A stretch of 22,830 nucleotides of DNA from a bacterium UBP2_UBA2255 (GTDB lineage Bacteria > Edwardsbacteria > AC1 > EtOH8), in NCBI GenBank assembly GCA_002347565.1, contig DDXR01000028.1, positions 10,395-33,224 of the forward strand, given 5' to 3'. Shown here piece after piece: positions 21,046 through 22,830 of the stretch; the stretch's first letter is position 1, and each line of letters starts with the position of its first letter. The notes under the pieces are model-generated. The model was not told the origin of the DNA. It saw only the letters and a program-made list of their open reading frames with translations, and searched no databases. A program made the position numbers and the translations under genes.

Positions 21046-22248
21046 TTACAATACCCCCCCCATCATATCTGTATTAATTTTACTGTAGTTTCCTATAACA
21101 ACACCAGTATCACCCCATTGTTTTATGTCATTACTATCAATACACTGCATATATGAATTCAACACAGAATAATCGTACCAACCAATAAGTGCATCACCGT
21201 TATTATCCGATATTGATTTAAATGATTTTTGGTTGCCTGGTTTTGTACTAAATGTTTCACCGTTTATTGTCCATTTTATATTACCCAAAGAATTTAACAT
21301 TTGACCACACGCATCCATGTTCGTGCCACCATTTCTATAATCGTCCCACCAAGTTATTATTGCCCCACCATTTCTATTACTGCTAATAAAGGGCCAGAAC
21401 TGTATGCTGTCCGCCGTGCACACCGGCACGCCGTCTATGGCCCACACCGGATTCCCCGCGCTGTCTATCCGTTGCGCGTAGATGTTGTCGCTGGTATTGG
21501 CCTGGTCCCGGCCGTCCACATAGGCGATGATCGCCCCGCCCTGCCCGTCAGTGCACAGGTCCACGTACCCGCTCATCTGGTTGCACACCAGCACCCCGTT
21601 CTCGGTCCATAATCTGTTGCCGAGACTGTCCAATCTTTGGGCGAACACCCGGGTATACCCCAGCCCGCCCCTGTTGTCTTCCCAAGCGATGATCGCCCCG
21701 CCCCGGCCGTCGGATATCATCGCCGGGTAGTTCGACCACGACCCGCTCAAACTGCACACCGGAACGCCCTGGCTGGCCCATACGAAGTTCCCGCCCGAAT
21801 CCACCCGCTGGGCGTAGATGTCGTCGGAATAGCGGTTCACGGAGTCCGCGCCCCGGTGGTTCTCGGTCCAGCAGACGATCGCCCCGCTATTGCCGTCGGG
21901 CACGATCTTGGGCAAGGAACAGTTGGCCGTGTCGCAGACGATGATCCCGTTCGGCTGCCAGCCGGGGGCTTTTGACCTCACCCTTCCCTCTCCGCTGCGG
22001 AGAGGGATAGAGGGAGAGGGGTGAACCGACCTAACCCCCGGCCCCTTCCCCGCCGGGGAAGGGGTGACCGCCCCCTCCCCCTTTCCCTCCCCTCGAGGGG
22101 AGGGACTGGGTGGGGTCAGCTTGGGCCGGGGGTCCCCCTCGCGCCGCTCAAAGTCGAACAAGCGGCGCTCGGGCTGCGTGGCGAGCAGATTGGTGACGCA
22201 CAATAGCGCGGCGATGATGGTCGTGTGCAGGCGCATCATTAACCTCAT
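21046..22248 (-). CDS. N-terminal part of a frameshifted secreted repeat protein
   Basis: The 400-residue frame starts with a signal peptide (MRLHTTIIAALLCVTNLLATQ). The likeliest start is the ATG at 22239 or 22236, since GAGGTTA lies just before; 22248 is the longest option. About 60 residues encoded by the multi-hairpin repeat follow, then six or more beta repeats of ~50 residues (DIYAQRVDSGGNFVWASQGVPVC, SDGRGGAIIAWEDNRGG, VFAQRLDSLGNRLWTENGVLVC, YAQRIDSAGNPVWAIDGVPVC). Such repeats are common in surface proteins of FCB-group and candidate-phylum bacteria. The frame stops at 21046, shortly after a G8 run. The part near 20800-21420 is much more AT-rich than the start of the gene. A promoter lies at 22353-22380. 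Confidence 0.85.
   Translation of the reverse strand: MRLMMRLHTTIIAALLCVTNLLATQPERRLFDFERREGDPRPKLTPPSPSPRGEGKGEGAVTPSPAGKGPGVRSVHPSPSIPLRSGEGRVRSKAPGWQPNGIIVCDTANCSLPKIVPDGNSGAIVCWTENHRGADSVNRYSDDIYAQRVDSGGNFVWASQGVPVCSLSGSWSNYPAMISDGRGGAIIAWEDNRGGLGYTRVFAQRLDSLGNRLWTENGVLVCNQMSGYVDLCTDGQGGAIIAYVDGRDQANTSDNIYAQRIDSAGNPVWAIDGVPVCTADSIQFWPFISSNRNGGAIITWWDDYRNGGTNMDACGQMLNSLGNIKWTINGETFSTKPGNQKSFKSISDNNGDALIGWYDYSVLNSYMQCIDSNDIKQWGDTGVVIGNYSKINTDMMGGVL
21054..21061 (-). other. G8 homopolymer at the frameshift point
   Basis: Eight C on the plus strand read as G8 on the coding strand. With eight G the frame gives DMMGGVL and stops; with nine it reads DMMGGGIVSNGDYVNRIDSFGNIRW-like sequence that runs smoothly into the downstream frame. 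It is either a sequencing/assembly indel or a slippage site. Confidence 0.85.
21953..22174. repeat. Multi-hairpin interspersed repeat, copy 2
   Basis: Bases 22021-22174 match 7141-7294 with four substitutions. Two of these (22106 and 22107) break one arm of the palindrome that is perfect in copy 1. The edge facing the signal peptide is CCCGAGCGCCGCTTGTTCGA in both copies on the coding strand. Beyond it the two host genes differ. Confidence 0.85.
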
Positions 22249-22352
22249 TTACGTAAAAACCCCGGGCACCGTGTTTGCGGCGCCAGAGGTCCGTTGAGCG
22301 TATTTTTCGGCATTAGCTCCATCCCGGTTCAATAACACAAACCACTGGCTGT

Positions 22353-22380
22353 ATTGTATCACCCCCTTGGGAAATGTCAA
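22353..22380 (-). promoter_or_regulatory. Sigma70-type promoter of the secreted-protein gene
   Basis: On the minus strand TTGACA (22380-22375) is separated by 16 nt from TACAAT (22358-22353, five of six consensus bases). The leader to the ATG at 22248 is about 100 nt. The rest of the 258-nt spacer 22249-22506 shows only this promoter and the palindrome at 22458-22485. Confidence 0.75.
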
Positions 22381-22457
22381 GTTGTTTTCTGCTTTGATTG
22401 CCGTTCCCGCGTCTGCATCCGTGGCATGTCCACCGGTCGCTCCGCCGCCGACTGGAA

Positions 22458-22485
22458 CGGCCCCGTCCCTGCAGGGACGGGGCCG
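22458..22485 (-). terminator. Perfect 28-nt palindrome after the ABC permease
   Basis: The 14-bp arms (CGGCCCCGTCCCTG and its complement) meet at CTGCAG with no extra loop. It lies 21 nt behind the permease stop. Only a TTCC follows on the minus strand, so it is a probable but not typical intrinsic terminator; it may also be a mobile palindrome. Confidence 0.5.
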
Positions 22486-22506
22486 CCGTTGCCGCGCCGC
22501 GCGCCG

Positions 22507-22830
22507 CTACTCGTACCGCAGGGCCTCGATCGGGTCCAGCTCGGCCGCCCGCTGGGCCGGATACCAGCCGAAGAAGATGCCCACCGCCGCGGAAAAGCCG
22601 AAGCCCAGCACCACCGACCACCAGGTGACGGTCGACGGCAGCTTCAGGGTCAGCGATATCACCCAGGCCATCAGGAAACCGATCACCATGCCGATGACGC
22701 CGCCCACCGAGGACAGGGTTACCGCCTCGATGATGAACTGCTGCATGATGTCCTTCTTGCGGGCGCCGATGGCCTTGCGGATGCCGATCTCCTTGATCCG
22801 CTCGCTGACCGACACCAGCATGATGTTCAT
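22507..22830 (-). CDS. MacB/FtsX-family ABC transporter permease (N-terminus outside window)
   Basis: Only the last ~107 residues lie in the window; the ATG at the edge is an internal methionine. The segment IMLVSVSERIKEIGIRKAIGARKKDIMQQFIIEA is the signature before the third membrane helix of MacB-type permeases. Two hydrophobic segments follow (SSVGGVIGMVIGFLMAWVI and WWSVVLGFGFSAAVGIFFG), then the family's end YPAQRAAELDPIEALRYE. MacB-like permeases work with an ATPase subunit and usually an HlyD-like adaptor in macrolide, peptide or lipoprotein export; the substrate here is unknown. It seems to belong to a different transcription unit from the genes downstream. Confidence 0.93.
   Translation of the reverse strand: MNIMLVSVSERIKEIGIRKAIGARKKDIMQQFIIEAVTLSSVGGVIGMVIGFLMAWVISLTLKLPSTVTWWSVVLGFGFSAAVGIFFGWYPAQRAAELDPIEALRYE

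Overview
The window is a GC-rich bacterial segment in which every supported gene lies on the minus strand, so the transcripts read from high to low coordinates. It is dominated by one nearly continuous gene array (about 20.2 kb down to 1). The array carries a complete chemotaxis-type signalling pathway (two CheW-like proteins, CheY, CheA, CheC, CheR, CheD, CheB and a membrane MCP), and embedded in it is a cell-polarity GTPase module (an MglA-like small GTPase and three roadblock/LC7 proteins). Around these sit three more TPR-rich proteins, two of them with a DUF4388/PATAN-like N-terminus, plus a large 896-residue TPR protein, a DnaA-type AAA+ ATPase without a recognisable DNA-binding domain, a GNAT acetyltransferase of different base composition and a tiny basic protein. 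The secreted protein upstream has a FlgD-like/T9SS-like C-terminal tail. That tail and the repeat-laden intergenic spacers suggest an uncultured lineage near the FCB group or a similar candidate phylum. This placement is an inference from gene content only and cannot be settled from the window.

Layout in transcription order. (1) 22830-22507: end of a MacB/FtsX-type ABC permease, followed by a perfect 28-nt palindrome. (2) 22380-20363: a sigma70-type promoter and a secreted beta-repeat protein split in two by a frameshift at a run of eight G; a strong hairpin follows. (3) 20250-16694: a second good sigma70-type promoter, then cheW, cheY, cheA and cheC. (4) 16693-13717: a 37-nt near-palindrome, the 896-residue TPR protein and the 37-residue protein, with a cluster of 25-nt palindromic repeats. 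(5) 13315-9309: DUF4388-TPR, TPR-roadblock, two roadblock proteins and the MglA-like GTPase. (6) 9276-7000: GNAT, the DnaA-like ATPase and a short signal-peptide ORF largely made of a repeat. (7) 7000-1: DUF4388-TPR, cheR, cheD, cheB, TPR, a divergent cheW and the MCP, which runs off the window.

Many junctions are 4-nt stop/start overlaps (ATGA, GTGA) or TAATG, which suggests coupled translation and co-regulation. A reasonable working model, by analogy with Myxococcus Frz-Mgl and with Pil-Chp systems, is that the MCP and CheA/CheW sense a signal and CheR/CheB/CheD/CheC provide adaptation and phosphatase functions. CheY and the TPR/DUF4388 adaptors would then relay output to the MglA-like switch, which would set polarity or surface motility. 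The role of the DnaA-like ATPase in this is unknown and is the most novel element.

Two diverse classes of repeat stand out. One is a roughly 200-bp multi-hairpin element present at 97% identity in two places, both times in frame directly behind a signal peptide. The other is a set of four 25-nt palindromes whose arms have changed in a compensated way.
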